A stretch of DNA of 64,000 nucleotides from Methylosinus sp. LW4 (GTDB taxonomy: Bacteria > Pseudomonadota > Alphaproteobacteria > Rhizobiales > Beijerinckiaceae). The DNA lies in assembly GCF_000379125.1 (NCBI RefSeq), contig NZ_KB900626.1:1087748-1151747 (forward strand), in the 5' to 3' direction. The notes under the pieces are model-generated. The model searched no databases. It was not told the DNA's origin and saw nothing but the letters and a program-made list of their open reading frames with translations. Each line of letters starts with the position of its first letter. Positions within the stretch are counted from its first letter, which is position 1. The position numbers and the translations under genes are program-made. Shown here piece by piece: positions 36,030 through 45,883 of this stretch.

Positions 36030-37192
36030 TGCGCCTCTCCGAGCCCGAGCGCCGCAGCGAATTTCGCCTGCGCGCTACGATAGGAGAAATCGCGGTCGCC
36101 GGCAGCGCCGGCCGTCTCGCCGAGGCGCTGGCGTAGCAGCGGATCGCGCGCCAATGCCGCGAGCGCCGCGGCGAGCGCCGCCACATCCGGCGTCTCGACA
36201 TGCAGCAGCGCGTCGCCATTGGCGCGCGACCATTCCGCCGCAGTGCAGTCGGGCGGGCCATAGAGAATAATCGGCAGGCGCGTGAGCGTGTAATCGACGA
36301 GCTTGCTCGGAAAGGAGAGGCGCATGGCGCGCCGCTCGTTTTCGAAAAAGGAGAAGGGAAGAAACAGAGCGTCGGCGCGCGCCGTCAGCTCGGCGAGGAA
36401 ATCTTGCCCCGCGATCATGCCGCCGATGATGGTCGAGGCGTCGCAAAGACCGATGGATCGCGCCGCCGCCGCGCTGAGCGGTCCGAAGATCAGCAGGCGC
36501 CCGCCGATGGCGGCCATGGCCGCCGCCGCGTCGCGCAGCGCCGCCGCGAGGCCCGGCCAATGAACGCTGCCCGCGAAAGCGAGCGTGAAGGGACGCTCCG
36601 GCCGCGCCTGCGGCGATGGCGGCGTCGCCTCGCGCGCGCGGAACGGCGGCAGCACATCGCCCGGCGCGCCATAGCGGGCGGCGTAGTCCTCCGCCATTCG
36701 CGCGGAGATGCAGAGCCGCGACGCCGCGTTGCGATAGGCCTCGCCGAAATAGCGATCGCGCGCGCGCTCATGCGCCGCATTGCGCAGAGCGGTGCGCGGC
36801 CAATCGTCATGCATGATGAGATGCAGCGGCAGGCCGCGCCGCGCCGCAAAGGCCGCCGCCGCGCGCCAGGAATGATGCTGCCCCACAGTGACGACGGCGT
36901 CCACGCGCCAATCGCCGACGCGCCGCTGCACGCGCGGCGCGTCATAGGGAGCGAAGCGCTCGACCGCCGCCTCGAAATAGGGCGCGAAGCGTGTGAATTG
37001 CAGGCGCGGCGGCTTGCGCGTCAATCCCGCATAGCGCACGCCCGGCAGGCGGCGCGCCGGGTCGGAGGGACCGAGATAGCCCTCGACGATCCGCAGATTT
37101 TCGGCCGGCCACGACTCGAGCAGGCGATACAGAAACAGCGAGCCGTGACAGGAGCGCTCGACCGGCGCGCAGCCGCAATAGAGGAGATTCAT
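36023..37192 (-). CDS. GT-B type glycosyltransferase, distant
   Basis: 389 residues. Start MNLLYCGCAPVERSCHGSLF. The C-terminal half has TLAFAGSVHWPGLAAALRDAA, LLIFGPLSAA and FPSKLVDYTLTRLPIILYGP, the usual GT4-like donor site (SKLVDY). The N-terminal half is less typical. Its start overlaps the Wzt-type gene by 4 bases (ATGA). Substrates are unknown. Confidence 0.8.
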   Translation of the reverse strand: MNLLYCGCAPVERSCHGSLFLYRLLESWPAENLRIVEGYLGPSDPARRLPGVRYAGLTRKPPRLQFTRFAPYFEAAVERFAPYDAPRVQRRVGDWRVDAVVTVGQHHSWRAAAAFAARRGLPLHLIMHDDWPRTALRNAAHERARDRYFGEAYRNAASRLCISARMAEDYAARYGAPGDVLPPFRAREATPPSPQARPERPFTLAFAGSVHWPGLAAALRDAAAAMAAIGGRLLIFGPLSAAAARSIGLCDASTIIGGMIAGQDFLAELTARADALFLPFSFFENERRAMRLSFPSKLVDYTLTRLPIILYGPPDCTAAEWSRANGDALLHVETPDVAALAAALAALARDPLLRQRLGETAGAAGDRDFSYRSAQAKFAAALGLGEAQC

Positions 37193-38478
37193 GCGCGCCT
37201 CTCGCCGAGCCGCGCGAGCTTGGGCGGCGTCGTCGAGGGCAGAGCGACGAAGCCGAAGCCGAAGGATTGCGTGAAGTCCCAGCTGCCGCCGCCGACATTG
37301 GAGAAGGGCGTCTCGAAGATGAGCGCCTCATGGACCTGGTGATCCCAATTCACCATCGTCACCGCCGTGGCGACATCGATGCAATATTGTCCCGAGGCGA
37401 GGTGGATCGGCGCCGCCTCTATCGTCAGCTCATAGCAGCCGGGCTCTGCGGGCAGCGACATGGCGTCGAAATGGCTCAACGACCAGAGCGCGATGCGCGC
37501 GCGCTGCGCATTGGCAAGAAACACATCGACGGAGAGGCCCGGCGTTCCATCCGTGTCGAGAATGATGCGCAGCCGCAGCGGCGTCCCCGGCAGATAGACG
37601 CGCGTCGGGCCGTCGTCGCCGATCAGCTCGACCGAGCGTATGCGCGTATGCGCGCCGGCGCCCCAGTCGCGCTCGGCCTCGTCGACGCCGCCGTCCTGCT
37701 GCAGCCTGCCATAGGCGGCGATGGCCTCGTCCACGCCGCCCTGCAGCGCGAGCCGTCCGCGGTCGAAGACGAGACCGCTGGTCGCGAGACTCTTCACCGC
37801 CGCGAGATTATGGCTGACGAGCAGAACGGTGCGGCCGCCTTTGCGCGAGACCTCGTCTATCTTGCCGAGGCATTTTTGCTGAAAGCGCGCGTCGCCGACG
37901 GCGAGCACCTCGTCGACGACGAGAATGTCCGGCTCGAGATGGGCCGCCACGGCGAAGGCGAGGCGCACATACATCCCGCTCGAATAATGCTTCACCGGCG
38001 TGTCGATGAAGCGCTCGATCTCGGCGAAATCGACAATGGCGTCGAAGCGCTTCGCAATGTCGGCGCGGCGCATTCCGAGAATGGCGCCGTTGAGAAAAAT
38101 GTTTTCGCGGCCGGTCAGCTCGGGGTGAAATCCCGTGCCGACCTCCAGCAGGCTGGCGACGCGGCCCGCGAGCGTCACGCGGCCTTGCGTCGGATCGGTG
38201 ATGCGCGAGAGGATCTTCAACAGAGTGGATTTGCCGGCGCCATTGCGGCCGACGACGCCGACGATCTCGCCCTCGGCGATTTCGAAGGAGACGTCGCGCA
38301 GCGCCCAGAAGCGCGTGTCCGCCTCTGCCGCGCGCGCGCGGCCGCGCAGCCGCGCGAAAGGCGCGGCGGCGGTCTCCATCAGCGCCTCGCGTAGCGTGCG
38401 ATAGGCGCGCGCCGGCGCGCCGATGCGATAGAGCTTGGACACGCCTTCGGCGCGGATGGCGACGCCCCTGCGCATCAT
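37189..38478 (-). CDS. wzt: Polysaccharide ABC exporter ATPase with C-terminal carbohydrate-binding domain (Wzt type)
   Basis: 429 residues. The ABC domain has GRNGAGKST (Walker A), HYSSGMYVRLAFAVA (signature) and DILVVDEVLAVGD, the KpsT/Wzt form. The region after about residue 260 (RIRSVELIGDDGPTRVYLPG through NVGGGSWDFTQSFGF) is an immunoglobulin-like Wzt C-terminal domain, which in O-antigen exporters recognises the chain terminus. The start (ATG 38478) overlaps the permease stop by 4 bases. It is the partner of the permease at 38475-39341. Confidence 0.92.
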   Translation of the reverse strand: MMRRGVAIRAEGVSKLYRIGAPARAYRTLREALMETAAAPFARLRGRARAAEADTRFWALRDVSFEIAEGEIVGVVGRNGAGKSTLLKILSRITDPTQGRVTLAGRVASLLEVGTGFHPELTGRENIFLNGAILGMRRADIAKRFDAIVDFAEIERFIDTPVKHYSSGMYVRLAFAVAAHLEPDILVVDEVLAVGDARFQQKCLGKIDEVSRKGGRTVLLVSHNLAAVKSLATSGLVFDRGRLALQGGVDEAIAAYGRLQQDGGVDEAERDWGAGAHTRIRSVELIGDDGPTRVYLPGTPLRLRIILDTDGTPGLSVDVFLANAQRARIALWSLSHFDAMSLPAEPGCYELTIEAAPIHLASGQYCIDVATAVTMVNWDHQVHEALIFETPFSNVGGGSWDFTQSFGFGFVALPSTTPPKLARLGERRA

Positions 38479-39341
38479 ACGATATCCGCGAAGCCGCGCT
38501 CGACGCGTGCGAAATAGGCGACGCCGAGGCAGAAGATCACGAGCGCCGAGGCGCCGGAAACGACGACGCCGAAGGCGTCCGGCGGCGATCCGATGAGCGC
38601 GTGGCGGAAGCCGTCGATCATGCCGGCCATGGGATTGAGAAAATAGAGGCAGCGCCATTCCGCCGGAACGAGGGAGACGGGATAGGCGACCGGCGAGGCG
38701 AACATCCAGAATTGGATGAGAAAGGGCACGATATGGCGAAAGTCGCGATAGGCGACGGTGAGCGCCGACAGCAGCACGCCGACGCCGAGCGCCGCGATGA
38801 CGACGCCGAGCATGAAGAAGGGCGCCGCGAGCTGGCTCCAGAACAGGCCGACTCCGTTCCACGCCATGACGGCGAAGAGCAGCAGCGAGGAGATAGCGAG
38901 ATCGACGAGCGGCGCGCCCGCCGTGGACAGCGGGATCAGCAGGCGCGGGAAATAGACCTTGGTGACGATGTTGGACGAGGCGACGAGCGAGGCGCCCGCA
39001 GTCGGCGCGACATTGGCGAAGAAGGTCCAGGGCAATAGGCCCGCCAGCGCGAAGACGGGGTAGGGCGCGCCATCGGACGGAAGTCCGGCGAGGCGTCCGA
39101 AGACGATGGAGAGCACGATCATCATCGTCAGCGGCTGCAGCAGCGCCCAGGCGGCGCCGAGCGCGGTCTGCTTGTAGCGCAATTTGAGATCGCGCAGGGC
39201 CAGCACATAGAGCAGCTCGCGATAGGCGAAGGCCTCGCGAAAATCATAGAGGCGCCAGCCGGAGCGCGCTTCTATGATGGCGATCGGCCTGCGCGCGTCG
39301 TCGCGCATCGAGGCCGTTGTGCGCTCGTCCATAGGGCTCAT
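38475..39341 (-). CDS. wzm: Polysaccharide ABC exporter permease (Wzm/TagG type)
   Basis: 288 residues from the ATG at 39341. Six membrane helices with LALRDLKLRYKQTALGAAWALLQPL (the cytoplasmic coupling region) and PFLIQFWMFASPVAYP. This is the ABC-2 polysaccharide export class that moves undecaprenyl-linked glycans to the periplasm. The start overlaps the preceding gene by 4 bases. Confidence 0.93.
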   Translation of the reverse strand: MSPMDERTTASMRDDARRPIAIIEARSGWRLYDFREAFAYRELLYVLALRDLKLRYKQTALGAAWALLQPLTMMIVLSIVFGRLAGLPSDGAPYPVFALAGLLPWTFFANVAPTAGASLVASSNIVTKVYFPRLLIPLSTAGAPLVDLAISSLLLFAVMAWNGVGLFWSQLAAPFFMLGVVIAALGVGVLLSALTVAYRDFRHIVPFLIQFWMFASPVAYPVSLVPAEWRCLYFLNPMAGMIDGFRHALIGSPPDAFGVVVSGASALVIFCLGVAYFARVERGFADIV

Positions 39342-39964
39342 CTTTCCCTCGCCGCGGGCGTGAGGCCGATTTCGACGATGACCGTCTCGCCCGCGGCGCC
39401 GGCGCGCAGCAGCGCCTCGCGCATGTCGGTCTTTGTCTGGTCCGGCGAGAGATAGACGATGGCGACGAGCGCCTCGCGATCGGCGCCGGCCGCCCCCGCC
39501 CATCCGCCGAGCAGATCGTCGATGATGCTGCGGCGCGCGGCGGCGGAGAGCTGCGGCCAGAGCGGAATGGCGAAAGCGGCGCGCCGCGCCATCAGCCAGC
39601 CCTCATTGCGGCCGACGAGGGCGGACATGAGAAGCGCGCGCTCGACCTTGGCCATCGGCTCGTCGGTGTCGAATCCGGCCTGCGCATAAGCGAGCCAGGC
39701 GCCGCCGGAGAGCGGAGCGCGGGTCAGCAGATTGCGCGCGCGCTCGCGCCGCTCCTCGTCGCTCGCGCTGCCGTCGAGCTCGAGCAGCCGCGCGCGCGCC
39801 AATGTTCCGACCATAGGATCGTCGAGGAAAGGCGCGAGGGTTTTTCGCGCTGTTCTCGCCTCGGCGGAAAGATCGGCGAGGCCGAAGGAGAGGACTCGCG
39901 CGGCCGCCGCCATGGCGGCCATGCAGAGCGCGATGACGACGACGGCGGTCGCGATGCGGCTCAT
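39338..39964 (-). CDS. Membrane-anchored alpha-helical protein of unknown function
   Basis: 208 residues. A signal-anchor (IATAVVVIALCMAAMAAAARVL) precedes a helical domain reminiscent of TPR-like repeats (LLTRAPLSGGAWLAYAQAG, AALLMSALVGRNEGWL). No family is recognised. It overlaps the Wzc-type gene stop and the Wzm gene start by 4 bases each, so it is fixed within the export operon. A scaffold role in the export complex is possible (inference). Confidence 0.7.
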   Translation of the reverse strand: MSRIATAVVVIALCMAAMAAAARVLSFGLADLSAEARTARKTLAPFLDDPMVGTLARARLLELDGSASDEERRERARNLLTRAPLSGGAWLAYAQAGFDTDEPMAKVERALLMSALVGRNEGWLMARRAAFAIPLWPQLSAAARRSIIDDLLGGWAGAAGADREALVAIVYLSPDQTKTDMREALLRAGAAGETVIVEIGLTPAARER

Positions 39965-42201
39965 TCGGCGTAGTATTTCTTGTAGTAGCGGCCGCCGTAA
40001 TAATAGGAATAGGCGTGCTTGCCGTATTTCTGCGCTTTGGAGTCGATCACCTGATTGAACACCACTCCGGCGACCTTCTTGTGGCCGGACAGCCGCTCGA
40101 TCGAATGCGCCACCATCTCGCGCGCCGTCGACGACCAGCGCACGATGAAGATCACCTTGTCGACCAGATTGGAGATGATGAGCGGATCGACGACCGGACC
40201 CATGGGCGGCGTGTCGATCACGACGAGATCGAATTGCTCGCGCAAGCTCGCGACCAGCGTCCGCAGCCGCTCGGACAAGAGAAGATCGGGCGGGTTCTGC
40301 GTCTTGCCGCCGGCGGGCAGAAACCAGAGCTTCAACGTCTCATTGTAGACGAGCGCCGAATGCAGCTCCGCCGCGCCGGTGAGGCAATCGACGAGGCCGA
40401 GCTTCTTATCGGCGCCGAAATAGCGCGAGGCCGAGGGACGGCGCAGATCGCCGTCGATGACGAGCACTTTTTGTCCCGATTGCGCCGCCGAGCCGGCGAG
40501 CGCAATGGCCAGCGTGGATTTGCCCTCGCCGGGAATGGTCGAGGTGAATTGCAACACCTTGGGCGGATTGTCCACGTCGCTCATCTGTATGGCGCTGCGC
40601 AATGAGCGCAGCGCCTCGCTGAGACGCGACAGCGGCTTGGCGAGCGGATATTCGGGAATGGAGACGACGGCGCCGTTCACCGACAGCTCGCGGTGGTCCA
40701 TGCGCGAGATGGAGGCGAGCAGCGGCAGAGCGAGAAAATCCTCGATCTCGCGCGGCGTCGCGAAGCCGGCGTTGAGCATCTCCAGCGCATAGGCGCCGAG
40801 CGCGCCCGCCATAAGGCCGAGGACGAGAGCGGCGAGCAGGGATTGAAGCGGCTTGGGCGAGGTCGGCGTCACCGGCGCCAGCGCCGGCGTGATGATGCGC
40901 GCGTCGCGCGCCTCGAAGGTCGATTGCTCCTGCGTCACGCGCTCGCGCTGCAGAAAATCCTCGAAGAGGCTCTTGTTGACGACGGCGGTGCGTTCCAGCT
41001 CGCGCAGCGTTATGGCCTTCGTATTGTCGAGATCATTGGCGCCGGTCACTTCCCGCAGCGTCTTCTCGATCGCCTCCTGCCGCGCCTTCGCCAGCTCGTG
41101 CTCATTGCGAATATTGGCGGCGAGGCGCTGCGACTCGGCGGCGATGGCGCGATGAACGTCGGCGATCTGCGCGCGCAGATTGACGACGGAGGGATGGCTC
41201 GGATTATAGCGCGCGAGCAGTTCCGCCTCCTGGCGCGAAAGATCGCTCGCCTGTCGGCGCAGCTCCGCGCTGGCTCCGCTGGAGACGTCCGGCAGCTGCC
41301 CTATGCCGCCTCCGCGCGCCTCGAGCTTTTGCAGCATGTCGAGCCGCGCTTTCTTCTCGGCGGTCTCCGCCCGCGCCTGCACGAGACGGCCGTTGAGCTG
41401 GGCGAGCTGATCCTGATTGAGCGTCGCGCCGGGCGTCGCGCCGGTGAGATTGTTCTCGGCGCGAAAGCGCGCCACCGCCTCCTCGGATTCGCGCAGCTGC
41501 TGACGCAGCTCGACGAGGCGATCGGACAGCCAGGCGGAGGCGCGCCGCGCCGCCTCGAAACGCGCGTCCAGCTTGTCGACCACATAGGCGTCGGCGATCG
41601 CATTGGCGAGATTGGCGGCCTTCTCTCTGTCCGCGGAGGTGAAGGAGACGTTGATCACATAGGCCTGGCCGGCGCGCGCCACGGCCACCGCCTGCTTGAC
41701 GTTCTCGACGGTGGCGACGGTCTCGGGAGAGCCGCCGAGCGCGGAGGCGACTGTTCTGGCGGGCGCCTGCTGCGGCGCATTGCGAGAGAGCAGCTCACGC
41801 AGGCGGTCGAGGAGGCCGCCGCCGCCGACGCGGGTCCGCGCGCCGAATTCCGTATCCTCGACGAGCCGCTCCTTCTCCACCACGCGGCGGAGCAGCGCGC
41901 TGGATTTGATGATGGCGATCTGGCTCTCGATCGTCGGCAGATCGAGCGCGGCGTCGGTCATGATCGCGTCCTGCCCGCCGGCTTTTTCCTTATGCGGATC
42001 GAGCAGCAGCTGCGCCGAGGCGGTGTAGAGCGGCGTCGTGCGCGCCGTCTCGACGGCGGCGACGAGCAGGAAAAGCGCGGTCACGCCGGCGATCAGCTTC
42101 CACTGACGCCAAACGAAATTGACATAGCCATGGATGTCGAAGCCGGCTTCCGCTTCGGCCGGCGCGGGCGCCTCCCTTTGTGTCTCGAGACGTTTCAGCA
42201 T
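39961..42201 (-). CDS. Wzz-Wzc chain-length determinant with BY-kinase domain
   Basis: 746 residues from the ATG at 42201. Membrane helices lie at about 36-52 and 453-472, with a long coiled-coil periplasmic domain between. The cytoplasmic kinase has Walker A PGEGKST (Lys561), Walker A' LVIDGDLRR and Walker B FDLVVIDTPP. The C-terminus is a Tyr cluster (YSYYYGGRYYKKYYAE), the autophosphorylation tail of bacterial tyrosine kinases. It controls chain length and export with Wza. It is paralogous to the gene at 23817-25841. Confidence 0.95.
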   Translation of the reverse strand: MLKRLETQREAPAPAEAEAGFDIHGYVNFVWRQWKLIAGVTALFLLVAAVETARTTPLYTASAQLLLDPHKEKAGGQDAIMTDAALDLPTIESQIAIIKSSALLRRVVEKERLVEDTEFGARTRVGGGGLLDRLRELLSRNAPQQAPARTVASALGGSPETVATVENVKQAVAVARAGQAYVINVSFTSADREKAANLANAIADAYVVDKLDARFEAARRASAWLSDRLVELRQQLRESEEAVARFRAENNLTGATPGATLNQDQLAQLNGRLVQARAETAEKKARLDMLQKLEARGGGIGQLPDVSSGASAELRRQASDLSRQEAELLARYNPSHPSVVNLRAQIADVHRAIAAESQRLAANIRNEHELAKARQEAIEKTLREVTGANDLDNTKAITLRELERTAVVNKSLFEDFLQRERVTQEQSTFEARDARIITPALAPVTPTSPKPLQSLLAALVLGLMAGALGAYALEMLNAGFATPREIEDFLALPLLASISRMDHRELSVNGAVVSIPEYPLAKPLSRLSEALRSLRSAIQMSDVDNPPKVLQFTSTIPGEGKSTLAIALAGSAAQSGQKVLVIDGDLRRPSASRYFGADKKLGLVDCLTGAAELHSALVYNETLKLWFLPAGGKTQNPPDLLLSERLRTLVASLREQFDLVVIDTPPMGPVVDPLIISNLVDKVIFIVRWSSTAREMVAHSIERLSGHKKVAGVVFNQVIDSKAQKYGKHAYSYYYGGRYYKKYYAE

Positions 42202-42221
42202 CGAATGCGTGTTCCAGCGGG

Positions 42222-43712
42222 CTAGTCGGAGAGGGAGATGCGCGAGCTCTCGGCCTGCGCGACGCCGGCGCCGAGAATGGCCATGTAGGTGAGCGCCACG
42301 GCCTCTATCTGAACGCCGAAATCGACGAGAGAATGGACGCCGACGAGCAGCGAGCAGGCGGCGGCCGCCGCGGCGGGAGCCGAGGCTCGTCGCCGCGTCG
42401 CCGCGCCGATGACGCATTTCGCCGCGAGCCAGAAGAGCGCGCCGATGAGCGCCGCGCCGAAGACGAGACCGAGCCCCAAGAATGCCTCCAAATAGGCGTT
42501 ATGCGCCTTGTCCCATATATCGGCGGTCGGAATCGAGCGGTCGCGGTAGAGCGGAAACAGCGTGGCGAAGGCGCCGTATCCATAGCCCAGCAGCGGCGTG
42601 TCGAGAATGGCGCGAAGCGTGATGGAGAAGACGGCGAGGCGCCCGCCATCGTCGAGGCCGGCGTCGAGCGCGCGGCGGATGATGAGATCGCCGGAATAGA
42701 AAATCGTCGCGGCCAGCCCTGCGGCGACGAGGGCGACGGCTCCGGCGCTTTCTCCGCCGCGCCGGCCGCGCGAATAGGCGAGGGCGAGCAGGGCGCCGGC
42801 GGCGAGCATCGTCGCCAGAATGCCGCCGCGCGACACTGTGCCGAGCAGAGCGACGAAGATCACGAAAGCCGCCGCCAGCAGGAGCCAGCCGGCGAGGCCC
42901 GCCGCTTGCAGCCGCCGCGCCAGCCGAGCGGCGAGCGCCCCCGTTTCGCGCGGAGCGTCGCGATCGGCGAGCGGAATGAGGAGCGCGAGCGTCGTCGCCA
43001 GCCCTATGCCCGCATAGGTGGCGAAGTTGTTGCGGTTGACGAAGGTGGAGCGCACGAAAAGGCCTTGGGCGGGCGCGTCGAAGAAAGGAATGGCGGCCGA
43101 GAAGAAGGCCGACAGAAATAGCCCATAGGCGGAATAGGCCGCCACGATGACGGTGATCGCCTGCAACAGAACATGCGCGCGATGCGAGCGGCGCGACAAT
43201 TGGAGCGCCAGCCAGAAGACGCTGGCCGCCGTCACGAGGCGGAGCAGGAAGACGAGCGTCTGGCCGCGATCGACCGAGATCGCGCCGTCGATCGGACGCT
43301 CCAGCGCCTCGCTCGCCATTGCCCAGATCGGATGCGCGAGCGCTCCCGCGGCGAGCGGGAGGGCCTGAATGCAAATCCACAGTAGCGCCGCGCCGAAGAG
43401 CGCCGCCGGGCCGGCGATGGCCGCGATCGACACGGCATGGCGGCGTCCGGCGAAGAGGACGCCGAGCTCGAAGAGAATGGCCAGCGCCGGAAAATACAGG
43501 CCGTTCACGCCCCAGGCCGGCAGGCGATTGCCGCCGAGCCAAAAGGGCGCGAAGGCCAATCCGAGCACGAGGCCGAGGAGAAGAAGCGCCTCGAAGCCGC
43601 CCTCCGCCTTGAGAGCGGCGAAAGCTCCGCGCCCCGGCTCATGGGCGTTTTCGGTCGGGAGCGAGGACTCCCGCGAAAAGGGCGCGAGCTTCTGCAAAAG
43701 GCGCTTGTCCAT
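42222..43712 (-). CDS. O-antigen ligase/polymerase-like membrane protein (Wzy/WaaL)
   Basis: 496 residues with about 11-12 membrane helices and a large periplasmic loop. Family motifs are RSTFVNRNNFATYAGIG and TPLLGYGYGAF, with DKAHNAYLEAFLGLGL carrying the conserved His of the Wzy_C domain. It probably polymerises or ligates polysaccharide units. An in-frame GTG at 43745 is the alternative start. It is the second polymerase-like protein of the locus, 20 bases upstream of the Wzc-type gene. Confidence 0.85.
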   Translation of the reverse strand: MDKRLLQKLAPFSRESSLPTENAHEPGRGAFAALKAEGGFEALLLLGLVLGLAFAPFWLGGNRLPAWGVNGLYFPALAILFELGVLFAGRRHAVSIAAIAGPAALFGAALLWICIQALPLAAGALAHPIWAMASEALERPIDGAISVDRGQTLVFLLRLVTAASVFWLALQLSRRSHRAHVLLQAITVIVAAYSAYGLFLSAFFSAAIPFFDAPAQGLFVRSTFVNRNNFATYAGIGLATTLALLIPLADRDAPRETGALAARLARRLQAAGLAGWLLLAAAFVIFVALLGTVSRGGILATMLAAGALLALAYSRGRRGGESAGAVALVAAGLAATIFYSGDLIIRRALDAGLDDGGRLAVFSITLRAILDTPLLGYGYGAFATLFPLYRDRSIPTADIWDKAHNAYLEAFLGLGLVFGAALIGALFWLAAKCVIGAATRRRASAPAAAAAACSLLVGVHSLVDFGVQIEAVALTYMAILGAGVAQAESSRISLSD

Positions 43713-43840
43713 GCTGCCGCCGAGGGGTGAATGCGGCGTTTTCACCCCGATGGCGCGGTTGCGGAGGGGAGATCATATCGCCACGAATGAGGGCGGGTCG
43801 AGGGCGGCGCATGCGCGGCCGGCTGCCGGGCGCGGCGCGC

Positions 43841-45199
43841 TCAATAGCGATAGGTCACGCCGGCCGACACGACATTCTGCGCAAATCCCCAGCTCGCCGT
43901 GGAATAGCCGATGGCGCCGAAGACGCCGCTGACATTGGAGCTGGTCTTCTGGAGCTGATAGTCCAGCGAGATCGCGATATTGCGCCAGAATGTGTAGCTG
44001 ACGCCGACGCCCGCCGCCCAGATCGTGTCGGCGCGCGGCGAGTTGGTCCAGCGCGTCTCGCCATAGCCGCCGCGCGCATAAGCGGTCCAGAATGGGGAGA
44101 TGGCGTAGTCGATCTGCAGCTTGGATTGCGTGTTGAGCGTCGCCGGCGACCATTGGCCGAGACTGCCCGCGAGGGCTGTCGGCGCGGCGGCGGCGGCGAG
44201 CATTTGGTCGACCGTCGCGGTCAATGTCAGATAGGGCGTCGGATAATAATGCAGCCGCGCGCCGAAGGCGGGCTTGGCGACCTCGCCGCCGGAAAAATTC
44301 TGCAAGCTGGACTGGCTCTGATAGCCGCCATAGACCTCGCCGCGGAACAGGCTGATGAGCTCCGAGCCGAAACCGCCGACGATGCGATAGCCATTGGTGT
44401 CGGAGATCGAGCTCTCATAGCGGCGCAGATCGAGCGTCGGCTCGACGAAGCCGTAGAACATCGGCGAGAGCCACAGGCCGCCGCGCAGCGAGGCTCGATA
44501 GCTCAATCCATTCTGCGCATCGCCGCTCGCGGCGAGCGAGGCGATGGGACGGCTGTCGTAGGACACATATTGCACGCCGGTTGTCGCGCGGACGAACCAA
44601 TCGGCAATCTTCTTCTCGACGGCGAGGGAGCCGGTGATCTGATTGGAGAATTGCTGCGAGGCCGACACTGTATAGCCGGTCGGAACAGTGACATTGGGCG
44701 CCGTGGCTCCGAAATTGGAGCCGAAGAGCCCGCTCTGCCGCGTGTAATCGGCGGAAAGATACACGTTGAGGTCGTTGAAAGGCGACCAAATGTGATTGAT
44801 CCCGGCGCGGCCGGCCACATTGGTGGGGTCGACATCGGTCGTCGGCGTCGGCGACAGCCGGAATTGCGAGCCGAGCCCCGGATAGAATTGCGCATCGGCG
44901 CTCACATAGGCGGTGGTCTTGTGCAGGCCATTGTCGAGGCCCGCCTGGACCGACGGCCGCACGCGCACGCCGACGGCCGAGCGCCGATCCGTGGCGGTGG
45001 AGTAGATATTGTCGTTGAAGACGGAGCCGATGAAGAGGGACGGATAGACGATCCAGCCGTCGATCGCGAGGCCTTCCTCGGGACTTGGACCCATGGCGGT
45101 GACGCCGGCCGGAATTTCCTCGCCGCGCGCGACGGAACCGCCGGAAATTATGAGCGCGATCCCCGCCGCGACGCCATTCGGCAGCAAATTGCTCTTCAT
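43841..45199 (-). CDS. Outer-membrane beta-barrel protein (BBP2-like)
   Basis: 452 residues from the ATG at 45199, with GAGGG upstream. A signal peptide is followed by about 20 amphipathic strands with aromatic girdles and the C-terminal strand ending VTYRY. This type is common in exopolysaccharide loci of alphaproteobacteria, next to Wza-type lipoproteins, and may help secretion across the outer membrane. Part of the minus-strand train. Confidence 0.82.
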   Translation of the reverse strand: MKSNLLPNGVAAGIALIISGGSVARGEEIPAGVTAMGPSPEEGLAIDGWIVYPSLFIGSVFNDNIYSTATDRRSAVGVRVRPSVQAGLDNGLHKTTAYVSADAQFYPGLGSQFRLSPTPTTDVDPTNVAGRAGINHIWSPFNDLNVYLSADYTRQSGLFGSNFGATAPNVTVPTGYTVSASQQFSNQITGSLAVEKKIADWFVRATTGVQYVSYDSRPIASLAASGDAQNGLSYRASLRGGLWLSPMFYGFVEPTLDLRRYESSISDTNGYRIVGGFGSELISLFRGEVYGGYQSQSSLQNFSGGEVAKPAFGARLHYYPTPYLTLTATVDQMLAAAAAPTALAGSLGQWSPATLNTQSKLQIDYAISPFWTAYARGGYGETRWTNSPRADTIWAAGVGVSYTFWRNIAISLDYQLQKTSSNVSGVFGAIGYSTASWGFAQNVVSAGVTYRY

Positions 45200-45295
45200 A
45201 ACGCCCTCTCGAAGGCGTTCAGCTTGTAAGTGAAACGCGCTCGCAGTCAAGCCTGCGCCCCTTAGTCCCTCGGGGCGCGGCGCGGGGCGGCGCCG

Positions 45296-45883
45296 TCAAA
45301 AATAGCGCTCCGGCACGCGCACGAGATCGCCCGGCAGCACGGGAATCGTGGGCGCCAGCGGATATTCCTTGAACCCCTGCTCGCCCACATGCTGGATGAG
45401 AACGGTCGATCGGCTGGCCCGATAGGTCGAGCCGCCGGCGAGCGCGATCGCGCTCATCACATTGAGTCCGCTCTTGAACGAATATTCGCCGGGCTTGCCG
45501 ACCTCGCCCATTATGTAGAAAGGGCGAAAGCTCGCGACATCGACTGTCACCTTGGGATTGCGCAGATATTCGCCGCGGAATTTTTTGGCCAATTCCTGTT
45601 CGAGCTGCGGCTTGCTGAAGCCGGCCGCCTTCACCGTGCCGGCCAGCGGCAGCGAAATAAAGCCCGCGGGGTCGATCTCATATTCGCCGGAGAGGCGGTC
45701 CTCGCCGAAGACGGTGACGCGGATTTTCTCGCCGGGCTGCAGATTCGGCGCGGTGGTCGCCGCATTGCGAATCAGCGCCTCGCGCTCTTCCGCCGAGACA
45801 GGACCGAGATTGGAGCCGCCGTCGCACCCCATGAGTGCGAGAGAGAGCGAGAGGCAGAGGCCGGCGGAACGGAAAAACGACAT
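45296..45883 (-). CDS. Polysaccharide export lipoprotein (Wza type)
   Basis: 195 residues from the ATG at 45883. The signal ends in the lipobox LMGC. It has the poly_export (PES) domain APNLQPGEKIRVTVFGEDRLSGEYEID and the SLBB-like YIMGEVGKPGEYSFKSGLNVMSAIALAGG, and ends VPERYF. It lacks the C-terminal barrel helix of full Wza, so it is the short form. It starts the long minus-strand polysaccharide operon. Confidence 0.93.
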   Translation of the reverse strand: MSFFRSAGLCLSLSLALMGCDGGSNLGPVSAEEREALIRNAATTAPNLQPGEKIRVTVFGEDRLSGEYEIDPAGFISLPLAGTVKAAGFSKPQLEQELAKKFRGEYLRNPKVTVDVASFRPFYIMGEVGKPGEYSFKSGLNVMSAIALAGGSTYRASRSTVLIQHVGEQGFKEYPLAPTIPVLPGDLVRVPERYF

